From IMG/VR virus record IMGVR_UViG_3300049729_000211, positions 79,575-143,574 of that record: 64,000 bases of DNA; one strand, given 5' to 3'. The position numbers were made by a program, and so were the translations under genes. Below, one piece after another: positions 17,219-25,960 of the stretch. The stretch comes from a virus. Each line of letters begins with the position of its first letter. Positions within the stretch are counted from its first letter, which is position 1. The notes beneath the pieces were generated by a model. It did no database searches, was not told where the DNA came from, and saw only the letters and a list, made by a program, of their open reading frames with translations.

Positions 17219-18358
17219 ATGCTCAAACTGGACTATTATGGCCAGAACGATGGAACCACGGTTCCTAACGTGGTTTTGACTGGCACCCCAGGGGTTGACC
17301 AGACTACCCTCACCAACGCTGGTTACCTTGGCGGAAAAGTTATGGCCATGGTGGGAACGTACTCAGCAGATGGATTCCCACTCATCGCGCCTTGCGATGC
17401 GTACACCATGAACCCCTATGGACTGCTCGCAAACGGTCCTGGAGAGTTCGCTGGGGCAATCGGACCTTCCGGCTCCAAGAAAGCTCCAATCTTCCGCGCA
17501 ATGCTCAAGGGCGGAGTGGACAGTCAAGCATATGCCGGCAGTGGATTCGTCGCCGGACATCCCATCTACTGCGGTGCCGGAGTCAACTCTGGACTCATGG
17601 TTGCGACCGCTCCGATCATTCCTCTGGCGCTGACCAATCCCTCGGTAGTTCTGGCACAAGTTGCTGCAGTTTCCACCGCGACGTTTACCTTCAACGCTGC
17701 CGCAGACACCCTCTTTGGCAACTTCGTTGTTGGACTTGGCGCAAGAACTCTGATTACAAACCCCACTCCAACCGTACCCACTGCCCTGGTTCCTGCGACC
17801 GCGACCTACACCTTTGCCGCTGCCGGCGACACTGTGATTGGCAGCTTTGTGATCAACATCGCTGCGGTTGGCGCAGTTACCACTGTCATCCCTGCAAGAA
17901 CAACTCTTGGCGGTGCTGTCACTCTGCTGAATACCGCTGGCAATCTTCCTGCTGGAGTGACCGCCTCTGTCTCTGGTGCCTCGATCGTCTTTACAGGTAT
18001 CGTTGGAACAGGCAACACTCTGACGGTCTCTGCGACTGCGGTCTATGACGTGGTGACAACCACCACCACTATCGTTATTCCGGATGACACGACCCTTCCA
18101 GCCGCCGTTCTTCTGCTGAATGCTCTGCCGGCTGCTGGTGGTCTTCCCACCGGAGTGGTTGCCACTAACCCTGGCGCTGGTGCAACGATCGTTCTTACCG
18201 GCAGTCCAGTTGGAATCGGCAACGATCTGGTCATCACCGGAACTTCACTCTTCGACGTCAAGGCAACGGGAGGAGTTGCTGTTCCTCCCATTGGCATCTG
18301 CATGGCGCCACCTTCGGCAACCAACAGTTTCTTCCTGAAATTCGCGTCCTTGCTGTAA
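17219..18358 (+). CDS. Probable abundant virion protein with internal repeats
   Basis: This 379-residue protein is very low in charge and rich in Ala, Thr, Val and Gly. Two similar blocks occur: TATFTFNAAADTLFGNFV versus TATYTFAAAGDTVIGSFV (about residues 156 and 198), and GGAVTLLNTAGNLPAGVTA versus AAVLLLNALPAAGGLPTGV. AAAGGAG precedes the ATG and a strong terminator follows, so it is a single-gene unit, as often seen for capsid decoration or other abundant head proteins. The identity is an inference; an immunoglobulin-like decoration protein is one possibility. Confidence 0.72.
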   Translation: MLKLDYYGQNDGTTVPNVVLTGTPGVDQTTLTNAGYLGGKVMAMVGTYSADGFPLIAPCDAYTMNPYGLLANGPGEFAGAIGPSGSKKAPIFRAMLKGGVDSQAYAGSGFVAGHPIYCGAGVNSGLMVATAPIIPLALTNPSVVLAQVAAVSTATFTFNAAADTLFGNFVVGLGARTLITNPTPTVPTALVPATATYTFAAAGDTVIGSFVINIAAVGAVTTVIPARTTLGGAVTLLNTAGNLPAGVTASVSGASIVFTGIVGTGNTLTVSATAVYDVVTTTTTIVIPDDTTLPAAVLLLNALPAAGGLPTGVVATNPGAGATIVLTGSPVGIGNDLVITGTSLFDVKATGGVAVPPIGICMAPPSATNSFFLKFASLL

Positions 18359-18380
18359 TCAGTATTTGCCGCTAAGACCA

Positions 18381-18419
18381 GAACCTCTCCGAGATTAAGC
18401 GGAGAGGTTCTTCTTTTTG
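18381..18419 (+). terminator. Rho-independent terminator
   Basis: An 11-bp perfect stem GAACCTCTCCG/CGGAGAGGTTC with an 8-base loop, followed by TTCTTTTT. It ends the 17219-18358 gene and overlaps the last codons of the convergent gene. Confidence 0.88.
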
Positions 18420-19189
18420 AATTCAGATCTCTTGAAGTGATAGAGATCGTCTGCACGACCGCACACTCCACAAGTGGGATCCTTGGGATCAGGTTCACCC
18501 TCCGAGAAATCTGGTTCCCACTGATGATGAAAGGCCTCTGCTTCATCCCTGATCCAACCCAACACAGTTGAGACCGCTTGCTTGTGAGGAATGGTCCGCA
18601 CGTCCTTGGTCTTGGACTGGCAGGGCTTGATCTTGCAACACTCACACTTGTCAGTTCCCGCCAGTTCGAACTTCTTCCTGGATGAGATGATAGCCTCGAA
18701 CTTCGGCGCCAGAGTCTTGTAAGGATCGAAGGGCTTGATATTCCCCTTGGCCGCCCTGCGGGACAGCGTCTGATCGATGCAACGCTGGAGAGGGGTGTCG
18801 AGAAAGCCAAAGATGAAGTGATGCTCATTGAGTTCATCAGCCAAACTGTTGTAGCGACTGAACAGACCGGAGATCAGCAAACCTTCATACAGGACGTTGC
18901 CCAGAGGAGCCCACTCACGAATGAGATCACAGATCTTATCCTGAGTGTTGATCCCGTCACATCCACCACACTCATTGACATAGGAGCCTAGAACATACAA
19001 ATCTTTGGGTTGCATCTGTTTGTTATTTGGATTCTTAGGAGGGATAACCACGTTCTTACACACGTATCCACGGATCTTGCCTTTTTCATCCAGAATGGGC
19101 TGACCATCGTATACACTCAGAATCGCTCTGACAATGGTACTTTTCCCTCCGCCATTCGTGGAGCGGATGTTCACAACTAGGTTCCCCAT
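18395..19189 (-). CDS. P-loop NTPase, nucleotide-kinase-like
   Basis: This 264-residue protein has a Walker A-like STNGGGKST at residues 10-18 (the first Gly replaced by Ser) right after an initial beta strand. A conserved-looking FIFGFLDTP lies near residues 125-133. Three cysteine pairs, CGGC (74-77), CECC (183-186) and CGVC (239-242), suggest zinc binding. The fold suggests a nucleotide or nucleoside kinase or another small ATPase; the substrate is unknown. GGGG stands 8 bases before the ATG. It is convergent with the virion gene at 17219, sharing the terminator region, and divergent from an endonuclease gene. Confidence 0.72.
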   Translation of the reverse strand: MGNLVVNIRSTNGGGKSTIVRAILSVYDGQPILDEKGKIRGYVCKNVVIPPKNPNNKQMQPKDLYVLGSYVNECGGCDGINTQDKICDLIREWAPLGNVLYEGLLISGLFSRYNSLADELNEHHFIFGFLDTPLQRCIDQTLSRRAAKGNIKPFDPYKTLAPKFEAIISSRKKFELAGTDKCECCKIKPCQSKTKDVRTIPHKQAVSTVLGWIRDEAEAFHHQWEPDFSEGEPDPKDPTCGVCGRADDLYHFKRSEFKKKNLSA

Positions 19190-19230
19190 TCGTTAATTCC
19201 CCTAACATTGAGACTTCCTGTTTCCAGGTT

Positions 19231-20106
19231 ATGAGAACTAATACTGAGAAAATCTGTTCATGTGGTAAGTCATTCAGAATGACATATAGGCTGGAGGGAA
19301 TTCCCACCAATAAATGTCTTGCTTGTTCCTTCCCAGAAGAAATTGCTCGAAGAAAGGAGCGTTTCAAGGGATCCAGTAATCCTAGATTTGGAAAACCAGG
19401 CACTATGAAAGGAAGAAATCCGTATGATCTGTGGGTTGAGAAGTACGGAACGGAAGAAGCCGATCGTCGTAAATCTGAACTCAACTCTAAACAGGGACGT
19501 CCTCATACAAAGGATTGGAAAGAAGATCACAGTAGGAAAATGACTGAATCTAATTCCATGGCTGGCCGTTCTATATACTCAGTCTGGCTGGAGAACTATG
19601 GGAAGGAAGAAGCCGACTGTAGGATGATAGCATCCAGAGCTAAATGGAGTCTAGCTTCTTCCGGATCCAACAACCCCATGTTTGGAAAACCCTCTCCTAT
19701 CGGTTCCGGTTGTGGATGGAGCGGCTGGTATCGGGTTCACTACTTTCGAAGTCTCCTTGAACTCTCTTACATGCTCAAATTTGATGAGGAAGGTACTGTT
19801 TGGGAATCCGCTGAGAAGAAATACCACAAAATTCCCTACCAGACTTCAACCGGATCTAAGAATTTCTTTCCTGATTTCTATCTTCCTCTCACAGAGGAAT
19901 TTGTTGAAATCAAACCTCGAGCATTGACGTACACAGAGGGTAATAAGGCCAAATTTGCTGCCGCCAAAAATCTCCTAGGAGATAAGTTCAAAGTGCTCAC
20001 AGAAGACAACATTCACAAGATACAAGGAGATCAACTGAGTCACTTAGTTTCTTCTGGAACGGTCAAGCTACTTCCAAAATGGCAAAACCGACTTTCAATC
20101 TCGTAA
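19231..20106 (+). CDS. NUMOD3 / PD-(D/E)XK homing endonuclease
   Basis: The 291-residue protein has an N-terminal zinc-finger-like CSCG...CLAC (9-32), two NUMOD3-type repeats (SNPRFGKPG at 49-57 and NNPMFGKPS at 147-155), and a C-terminal PD-(D/E)XK nuclease core: Glu177 in a helix, PDF with Asp215, and VEIK with Glu226 and Lys228. NUMOD3 modules bind DNA in homing endonucleases. It lies between the P-loop gene and the endolysin and is AT-rich. The ribosome site is weak. The nuclease class is inferred from motif order. Confidence 0.82.
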   Translation: MRTNTEKICSCGKSFRMTYRLEGIPTNKCLACSFPEEIARRKERFKGSSNPRFGKPGTMKGRNPYDLWVEKYGTEEADRRKSELNSKQGRPHTKDWKEDHSRKMTESNSMAGRSIYSVWLENYGKEEADCRMIASRAKWSLASSGSNNPMFGKPSPIGSGCGWSGWYRVHYFRSLLELSYMLKFDEEGTVWESAEKKYHKIPYQTSTGSKNFFPDFYLPLTEEFVEIKPRALTYTEGNKAKFAAAKNLLGDKFKVLTEDNIHKIQGDQLSHLVSSGTVKLLPKWQNRLSIS

Positions 20107-20123
20107 CACAAGGAGAAAATTTC

Positions 20124-20678
20124 ATGGCGTCGTTTAGCATCGCATTCGCCTGGACAATGGTCTTTGAAGACCCCAAACTCCAATACGCACAAGTTGATGA
20201 CGTGCCTAATCAGTATGACGGCAATGGAAAACGGATTGGTGCATTTGCCATTTCCGGAATCAACAGTGCTGCTTTCCCCACTCAGTTTGCCAAGATCGCC
20301 CTGGTTCCTCAGTCGCAGAGAGGTCCGGATGTTCAGGCTTTCTATCAAGGTAACTTCTGGGGCATCCACTATGGTCAGCTGGCTGATGACATTGCCAAGA
20401 GATTGTTCGATGCAGGAGTCAATGCTGGAGAAGTGACCGCTGTCGAAATCTTCCAGAAGGCCATCAACTCTCTCGGTGGAACACTCAAGGTGGACGGAGG
20501 CATGGGTCCCATGACCGTGGCCGCCGCCAATGCTCTTGACATCAGTCATCTGGTTTCAGCCTTTCAGAACTTCCGTCTGGCTCACTACCAAGACATCGTG
20601 GCCAAGAATCCCAACGATGCTAAATTCCTCGGCACTGCTGCCAAACCTGGTCCTTGGTGGAAGAGAGCGATGGCCTAA
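20124..20678 (+). CDS. Endolysin, GH108-type N-acetylmuramidase
   Basis: The 184-residue protein starts at 20124, which has AAGGAG 8 bases upstream (a longer frame start has none). The order matches GH108 muramidases with a C-terminal PG_binding_3-like part: an early Glu in VFEDP (Glu15, presumed catalytic, replacing the usual EGG context), FWGIHYGQLADD near 76-87, FDAGVNAGE (about 93-101), VDGGMGPMT (about 124-132), and a final NPNDAKFLG...WWKRA. It would cleave host peptidoglycan at lysis. No signal peptide, so export would need a holin. The changed catalytic-loop sequence is unusual. Confidence 0.82.
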   Translation: MASFSIAFAWTMVFEDPKLQYAQVDDVPNQYDGNGKRIGAFAISGINSAAFPTQFAKIALVPQSQRGPDVQAFYQGNFWGIHYGQLADDIAKRLFDAGVNAGEVTAVEIFQKAINSLGGTLKVDGGMGPMTVAAANALDISHLVSAFQNFRLAHYQDIVAKNPNDAKFLGTAAKPGPWWKRAMA

Positions 20679-20713
20679 TCATCCAGGGTGAACATAGGTT
20701 CGTCCTGTTCCAG

Positions 20714-21232
20714 TCAGGTATCAAGCAAGTCTCCCATGTCCTTCACTTTGGCCATTTCTATGTCGCGCCGCCGCTCGTTGGGAGACTTGCGGGTCTTGTT
20801 CAGAGGAAGTGATTGCAGGCGGGAGACGGCCTCATTGAAATTCAAGCCATCTTCCAACTGCTCATCAGAGATGTCTCCCTTGCGATGAAGGAACTCGGCA
20901 ACTGTGCCCAGCAGGATCCTAAGTTGATCCACAGCAATCACTGCTGTAGGATTAGGACGAGCAGCCGCTTCGGCAATCTGGTGCTGGGCATACTCCTCGG
21001 GATAGTAGAAGAGCATCGCTTTGGTCAGGTAGGACTGAGACTTGAGCAGATCCTGGAAGCCGTTCTTGTCCTGATGACGATCAATGTACTTGCTGATCTG
21101 AGCATCCAGGTACGGAAGTCCGGCTGCGTAGTCCCAGTGCTGAATGATCCCTGAGCAATGAGGGCATTTGGACTTCTTGTTGTAATGACTTCCACCAACC
21201 TGCTTCACTGGATGGTCTTCGATATTTGGCAT
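20714..21232 (-). CDS. DUF3310 family protein
   Basis: The 172-residue protein starts at 21232, where GGAGG lies 5 bases upstream (the ATG 12 bases earlier lacks such a site). Residues 11-80 (QVGGSHY, DAQISKYIDRHQDKNG, DLLKSQSYLTKAM) match DUF3310, a small helical phage family of unknown role, with an inserted CPHC zinc-like pair. Convergent with the endolysin. Confidence 0.85.
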   Translation of the reverse strand: MPNIEDHPVKQVGGSHYNKKSKCPHCSGIIQHWDYAAGLPYLDAQISKYIDRHQDKNGFQDLLKSQSYLTKAMLFYYPEEYAQHQIAEAAARPNPTAVIAVDQLRILLGTVAEFLHRKGDISDEQLEDGLNFNEAVSRLQSLPLNKTRKSPNERRRDIEMAKVKDMGDLLDT

Positions 21233-21265
21233 GAGATCCTCCATTTGACTATTACTGTGGAAATC

Positions 21266-21391
21266 TCAGTTCTGCCAAATCCAAACCCGGTTCAATTCAG
21301 GAGAAGTGGCACGACTGCGGATGAAGGAAAGATTGTACTCTTCGTGAGGCAGAGCCATAATCTTCTTCTGTCCATGAATCTTCACGTTTCA
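21266..21391 (-). pseudogene. Detached 3' end of the methyltransferase gene
   Basis: After the TGA the same frame reads on with KIHGQKKIMALPHEEYNL and ends VWIWQN before a second stop. In the family I recall, a segment like VHGKKRIM...PELNRIWIW closes the domain, so this looks like the original C-terminus separated by a stop and missing roughly 15-20 codons. It could be expressed only by readthrough. Confidence 0.55.
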
Positions 21392-21862
21392 TACATTTCC
21401 ACCTGACTCTGGAGGAGGAAGGTTCTGGTCGATCCACTCAGTGACCCATGAGGCAATCACAACTTCTGGTTGATAGAAGTCAACTGCTTCCACTGCGTCT
21501 AGGGTGTGAACCTCGCTGGGATACTTTATGACAGGCTGTCTCATGATTGCATAGTGCTGGCGGATCTCTGGCCATTCCTGCATCCTGTTGTCTGTTGCAG
21601 CTATACCCAAATAGTGAGCCAGGTCTCCAGAACCAGCACCAATCTCAATTGCTTTTCTTCCGTTGATACGCTCACGAAGCCATGCCACGAGTTCAGTAGT
21701 CGGCAGCCCATACCTGGCATTCTGATTGCACCAGACTCGCAAGGCGTCATGTGAAATCTGATCGTAGGATTCAGCGGGAAGCAACTTGAGTCTGCCATTC
21801 GCTTCCAGAAGATCCGGAAGAGACAATGAGTTCGAAAGGATGCTGATTTCCACTGAATTCAT
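21389..21862 (-). CDS. SAM-dependent methyltransferase-like protein, probably truncated
   Basis: This 157-residue protein has a methyltransferase motif I AIEIGAGSGD (71-80), then AATDNRMQEW and a VVIASWVTEW strand (135-144). It stops at a TGA after ESGGNV, and the same frame continues for 40 more codons with sequence that looks like the usual C-terminal end of this family. It thus seems to have lost its C-terminal strands, perhaps through an internal deletion ending in a stop. Its start overlaps the stop of the upstream gene (ATGA). Activity is doubtful. Confidence 0.7.
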   Translation of the reverse strand: MNSVEISILSNSLSLPDLLEANGRLKLLPAESYDQISHDALRVWCNQNARYGLPTTELVAWLRERINGRKAIEIGAGSGDLAHYLGIAATDNRMQEWPEIRQHYAIMRQPVIKYPSEVHTLDAVEAVDFYQPEVVIASWVTEWIDQNLPPPESGGNV

Positions 21863-22119
21863 CTCTCTTCCATAAGTTTGTCGACCTCTTCGTCGTCAGC
21901 AATTTGCTTCTTCTGGATCTCGTCCTTGATCCTTGCATACTCGGTTTTCAGGGCCTCTCCCTGGCAATCCTTTGCATGGGTGATCTCAGACCCTCCCTTG
22001 CCGCCCACGTCGGAATGACCGCAGAAATGGCAGCGGGTACGACCCCAATCAATGTCGTAGTAATACTGGTACTTCTCTACAAACTGCATTGCCTGTTCGG
22101 TGACACTCTCAACGCTCAT
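21859..22119 (-). CDS. Small zinc-finger protein (86 aa)
   Basis: This 86-residue protein has CHFC (30-33) and HAKDC (48-52), a likely zinc site, and a charged helical C-terminus. The ATG lies 11 bases after the T of TAGA of a phage promoter that overlaps the end of the upstream endonuclease gene, so the mRNA probably begins at or next to the start codon. The methyltransferase-like gene overlaps its stop, making a two-gene unit. Confidence 0.82.
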   Translation of the reverse strand: MSVESVTEQAMQFVEKYQYYYDIDWGRTRCHFCGHSDVGGKGGSEITHAKDCQGEALKTEYARIKDEIQKKQIADDEEVDKLMEER

Positions 22120-22126
22120 AGTTTTC

Positions 22127-22155
22127 TCTACGGAATTTCATGCCAGAGCGGGTAC
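22127..22155 (-). promoter_or_regulatory. Phage promoter, TACCCG-N18-TAGA family (leaderless type)
   Basis: On the minus strand GTACCCG, 18 bases, TAGAGA. The -35 part lies within the last codons of the GIY-YIG gene. The start codon at 22119 is 11 bases after the T of TAGA. Confidence 0.82.
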
Positions 22156-22851
22156 AAATTCGATATCCCATCTATCACATGATTCCTTTGAGAGAAATTG
22201 ACCCATCGCTCGCCTAGTCATCATCTGATTGCGAATACTTTTGCGGATTTGTTCAGGAGAGTTTACCTGCCCTTTGTGTGATTCACTAAGTCTGTCAACT
22301 GTTTCCTGTGAGGCTTTCTGGCCTATCCTCCGACTTCGAATATCAGCAATCTGCTGTTCTGACCAAGGGTTTTCTCTTCGTATCTTGGACAACAATTGCT
22401 TCTGTTCAGCACTCATAGGCCCTTTTGTCTTGCCTCTCTGTACATCACCAATTTTCTTTCTGGAGGCTGCTGTATGACAGTAGTTCCCCCTTCTTCTTCG
22501 AGTTTCAACTCTTTTTCGTATTTCTTCTTGAGACTGAACTCTTCCAGCACCACTGTACGCCTTAGCTAGACTGTTGTATCCATTGTGGAAAGCATCTAGC
22601 TTATCAATCCAGAATTGTTCTCGTTCTTCCAATTTTGCTCTGTTTGGGTTAGTAATTTCTTCAAGCACATTCCAATCCCAAACCTCTGAACCATACTTCT
22701 TCCAGGAACGAAGCAGCTTTGGGCCGGTGTGGCTCCCGTCTTTGAATCCTTGAATATGAATTTGCCATCTTCCATAAATATCCACAGAACTTCCAACGTA
22801 GGACTTCTTGGAATTCCGATTGTATATTTGATATACACCAGCAGTCTTCAC
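22138..22851 (-). CDS. GIY-YIG homing endonuclease
   Basis: The 237-residue protein starts MKTAGVYQIYNRNSKKSYVGSS, with both half-motifs, then a Glu-containing EREQFWIDKLDA (76-87) typical of the catalytic domain, and several basic NUMOD-like repeats (EEIRKRVETRRRR, EQIRKSIRNQM). It sits between the helicase and the small zinc-finger gene, and its final codons contain the promoter of the next gene. Confidence 0.92.
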   Translation of the reverse strand: MKTAGVYQIYNRNSKKSYVGSSVDIYGRWQIHIQGFKDGSHTGPKLLRSWKKYGSEVWDWNVLEEITNPNRAKLEEREQFWIDKLDAFHNGYNSLAKAYSGAGRVQSQEEIRKRVETRRRRGNYCHTAASRKKIGDVQRGKTKGPMSAEQKQLLSKIRRENPWSEQQIADIRSRRIGQKASQETVDRLSESHKGQVNSPEQIRKSIRNQMMTRRAMGQFLSKESCDRWDIEFVPALA

Positions 22852-22883
22852 TCTTCGTCTACCTCCAGAATCGGAAGCAGAAG

Positions 22884-25007
22884 TCAGGAAATTCCTAACA
22901 TCGTCAAAAAGCGACTTGGCTCAACCGGGGTCTTAGTCCATCCTGTGCTAGTCTTCTTCAGAAGAAAAGTTGGTACACAGATAGTCACTTTGTTTCTGGC
23001 CCTAGTGAGTGCCACGTAAAATAGGCGCATTTCTTCCTCGATTTCTGTTTCATTTCCCATCGAATACATATGGGGCAATGAGCCTTCATAACAGTTCGTT
23101 AGAAAAATCGCATCCCATTCTAATCCCTTGGCCTTGTGAATGGTGGAGATGACCACACGACCATCCTTGTCTTCATCCTTGGCCTGTTCATCCATGGACA
23201 ACTGAAAGACCACGTCTGCCAAGTTCATGATGTTCGTTTCAAGGAGACCGACTACGAGGAGCGCGAGCCGCTCGAGGTTCTCGAGCTTGATGGTCAGCTT
23301 CTCAACATCCTTCCTGTACTTGTCTCTGAGATAGTTGCTGTATCCCGAGAGCTTGATTGCGAAGTCGAATGCGTTGACCGGGTCATCGTGTTTCTGCTGG
23401 ATGTGCTTGACGATATCGACGAAGGCACCGGCCTTGTCTTTGTTCACTGCCCAGCATCCCGACAGGAGATCCCCGGCGAACTGCTTGTTGGCAACGTCAC
23501 GAATTTTCTCTAGGGCGACCGTACCAAGACCTCTCTTGGGAGCCGCTATCGCTCGATTCAAAGCCATGAAATCCTTGGGATTGACCGCCAGTCGGAGATA
23601 AGCAAGGACATCACGGACCTCCTCGGTCTGAAGAAGTCCTTGGCCGCCGCGCACCACATAGGGGATGCGCAACTTGACCAGTTCGGCCTCTAGGTCGCGA
23701 ACCTGGCTCTTGCCCGATCTGACAAGGATTGCGTTCTCCTTGTAGGGAGTCGTCTGCCGATCACGATAGATCTGTGAAGCGATCCGATTGGCGATCTCCC
23801 GGGGAGTACCGTCGTCCTCTCCACCCTTCATCAAGCTGGTGGTGCCTGTGTGTCCCAGTTCTCCTCTGGCAGAGGCCATCTGTAGAGGGATAGTCATCAC
23901 CATTTTCTTCTGCACAGCGTTCGCTAGACCAACGATCTCAGGCACGCTCCGGTAGTTCTGAGCGAGCCGGTAGAGTGTTGGGGTTACACCACGCCACTTC
24001 TCACTGTAAGCCTTGAGGATCTCTGGAGCAGCGCCGTTGAAGCCGTAGATACTTTGTGACAAATCTCCTACAACGAACAAGTTGAAATTGTCCACAGGAA
24101 TGAGAGATTCCACAAACTGCCATTGAACCGGACTAAGGTCCTGAACCTCGTCCACAAGGACATAGTTGAACATCTTGGCCCAAGCAGTTGCCCAGGATTT
24201 ATCAGCCTGAACACGTCGCACCACTAGATGGAGCATGTCCGAAAAATCTAATGTAGACGTGGCTTGTTTTTCATCTTCGAACTTCTTCCACAGATAAACT
24301 ACCTCAGAATCAAGAGCATGATATCCTGAATGACTATGCAGGGATTGCTGATGAATTTCAGCAGTATAATCAGTTGAAAACCCAACTCCTCTGGCACGAT
24401 GATAGGCAATTCGTTCAAGCAAATTCCAGGGATTGAACTGATCACGATCACTTTCTTTAATTTCACGATCGATGATCTTTTTAAGCAGGATACCCTGATC
24501 ATAGTCATCTAGTAGAGACACTCTCTCCTGCAGACCAAATCCTCTAGGATTTCTTCTAATTGCTGCCAGAGCCAACGAGTGAATTGTGGATACTCGAGGC
24601 ACTCTATCTCTAGGGGTGTCAACAGTGACTCCTAGTCTATCAGCCATCTCGTTTGCAGCTTTATTGGTGAAAGTTAGAGCAGCTAATTTGCGAGGTTCTT
24701 GTCCGGCCTCTGCAATGAGCCATCTCACTCTTTCAGTAAGAACTAGAGTTTTTCCACTACCTGCTCCAGCAATCAAGCACACCGGGGATCCTACAGGATG
24801 TCTAACCACAAGTTGTTGTTCTTCGTTCATGATAATCTCCAATACTAAACTTCCTGAACCAAGGATCACAGTTCCTTTGCAGCCATTCATGAAGCAGAAT
24901 CCTCCAATCGAAGGAAATTTAGACTCTGCTCCACACTTGGGACATGTACCCGGTTTGGTGAGAAGGTTCGCAATCTGACTTTGTTGCAAAACCTTGAGGC
25001 GAGTCAT
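22884..25007 (-). CDS. UvrD/Rep-type SF1 DNA helicase with zinc finger
   Basis: The 707-residue protein begins with a CPKC...C....C zinc module (Cys22, 25, 38, 43), then an SF1A helicase: Q motif NEEQQ (61-65), Walker A GAGSGKT (81-87), motif Ia TFTNKAANEM, motif II VDEVQDLSP, motif III VVGDLSQSIYGFNG, LAQNYRS, motif V STIHKAKGLEWD and motif VI FYVALTRARN. It should unwind duplex DNA 3'-5' in phage replication or repair. Its start overlaps the preceding stop (ATGA). The N-terminal zinc module is unusual for UvrD and may target the helicase. All motor motifs look intact. Confidence 0.95.
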   Translation of the reverse strand: MTRLKVLQQSQIANLLTKPGTCPKCGAESKFPSIGGFCFMNGCKGTVILGSGSLVLEIIMNEEQQLVVRHPVGSPVCLIAGAGSGKTLVLTERVRWLIAEAGQEPRKLAALTFTNKAANEMADRLGVTVDTPRDRVPRVSTIHSLALAAIRRNPRGFGLQERVSLLDDYDQGILLKKIIDREIKESDRDQFNPWNLLERIAYHRARGVGFSTDYTAEIHQQSLHSHSGYHALDSEVVYLWKKFEDEKQATSTLDFSDMLHLVVRRVQADKSWATAWAKMFNYVLVDEVQDLSPVQWQFVESLIPVDNFNLFVVGDLSQSIYGFNGAAPEILKAYSEKWRGVTPTLYRLAQNYRSVPEIVGLANAVQKKMVMTIPLQMASARGELGHTGTTSLMKGGEDDGTPREIANRIASQIYRDRQTTPYKENAILVRSGKSQVRDLEAELVKLRIPYVVRGGQGLLQTEEVRDVLAYLRLAVNPKDFMALNRAIAAPKRGLGTVALEKIRDVANKQFAGDLLSGCWAVNKDKAGAFVDIVKHIQQKHDDPVNAFDFAIKLSGYSNYLRDKYRKDVEKLTIKLENLERLALLVVGLLETNIMNLADVVFQLSMDEQAKDEDKDGRVVISTIHKAKGLEWDAIFLTNCYEGSLPHMYSMGNETEIEEEMRLFYVALTRARNKVTICVPTFLLKKTSTGWTKTPVEPSRFLTMLGIS

Positions 25008-25285
25008 TCCTTGTAACCAGAAAGTATTTCGGCTGTGTCTCGGTCAATCAGCACATACCGACATGATCTTGAATCCCTCGGATCTGTGAAACAGGCAAAT
25101 TCACTCGCATCGTAGCAGAAACCCGCTGCCTCAAATGCTCCATTGTTCACCACAGCGATGAGTGCTTTCCCTGCTGGGATATCCTCATAGGTTTTGGGTG
25201 CAGAGGCCAGGAGCACTCCGTTGTACTTCTCGGCTATTTCCTGAGCCTTGCCATGGTTGTAGTCTGTCTGAATGTAGTAACCCAT
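25004..25285 (-). CDS. Conserved hypothetical phage protein (93 aa)
   Basis: This 93-residue protein has the pattern KALIAVVNNGAFEAAGFCYD (40-59) followed by VLIDRDTAEILSGY, which I recall from small phage proteins of unknown role. AAAGGGGG precedes the ATG. It is coupled to the helicase by a 4-base overlap. Confidence 0.8.
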   Translation of the reverse strand: MGYYIQTDYNHGKAQEIAEKYNGVLLASAPKTYEDIPAGKALIAVVNNGAFEAAGFCYDASEFACFTDPRDSRSCRYVLIDRDTAEILSGYKE

Positions 25286-25316
25286 GATTTTTGCCCCCTT
25301 TGAGGTATATACTGAT

Positions 25317-25332
25317 GTTCAGTTCACTGAAC
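25317..25332. promoter_or_regulatory. 16-base palindrome GTTCAGT-TC-ACTGAAC
   Basis: A perfect inverted repeat with 7-base arms covers the last codons of the acetyltransferase gene, about 32 bases before the next start. It could be an operator or a weak hairpin; there is no T-run. Confidence 0.35.
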
Positions 25333-25960
25333 AAGTGAAACCTTTGGGAAGATCTTGCAAGTCATACCGCAGGAGTTTGCTACCGGCGATGCATCTCACG
25401 ATTTCGTCAGGAGTCACAGGGCAGACCGGAGGATAGGGACTTTCCTTGAGAGTCTGAACCACCTGTCCCGGGATACGACCCACAGAGTACTCAGGACGCA
25501 TGATGAGCGGAGCATCCACGCAAACTTCGCGGCCTCTGATCATCTTTCCCTTCTCGTCGCGAACCTCAGGTGTGATTCCCCAGAGCAGATGACCCAGGGC
25601 ATGGTGCATCATCATGCCGGCATAGGTTCCTGCCAGACTCTTGATCCTCTTGCATCCACGCTTGATCGCTTCGGCCTCGACAACCTTGTAGAGTTCCGTG
25701 GCATATCCTTTGCGACGGATGGCGACCGGAGTGTAGGCTGTGTACCAGTTGGCATAGGGTTCCCAGATGTTCTTGCTCTTCTTGCCGAAATAGGTGACAT
25801 TCAGCGTGAGCAGGGCACCAGCCGGGTCACGGAGGATATAGAGGGGTGCCCCTCTGAAGACTCCCATATCAACTTCTGACAGGACTGAGGATTTCTCTCC
25901 GATATCCTTGACGATCCTTCTGGCTTCTTTGGGCTCAGTTACGATTTCAATCGTGTTCAC
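25319..25960 (-). CDS. GNAT-type N-acetyltransferase
   Basis: The 213-residue protein starts at a GTG overlapping the previous stop (GTGA). A longer frame start would lie inside the amidotransferase gene. The motif AIRRKGYATELYKVVEAEA (about 79-97) is the acetyl-CoA-binding loop and helix of GNAT enzymes. The C-terminal 90 residues have no recognised domain. The substrate is unknown; it may act on proteins or small molecules. An internal promoter-family match 78 bases upstream could give it separate expression. Confidence 0.75.
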   Translation of the reverse strand: MNTIEIVTEPKEARRIVKDIGEKSSVLSEVDMGVFRGAPLYILRDPAGALLTLNVTYFGKKSKNIWEPYANWYTAYTPVAIRRKGYATELYKVVEAEAIKRGCKRIKSLAGTYAGMMMHHALGHLLWGITPEVRDEKGKMIRGREVCVDAPLIMRPEYSVGRIPGQVVQTLKESPYPPVCPVTPDEIVRCIAGSKLLRYDLQDLPKGFTCSVN

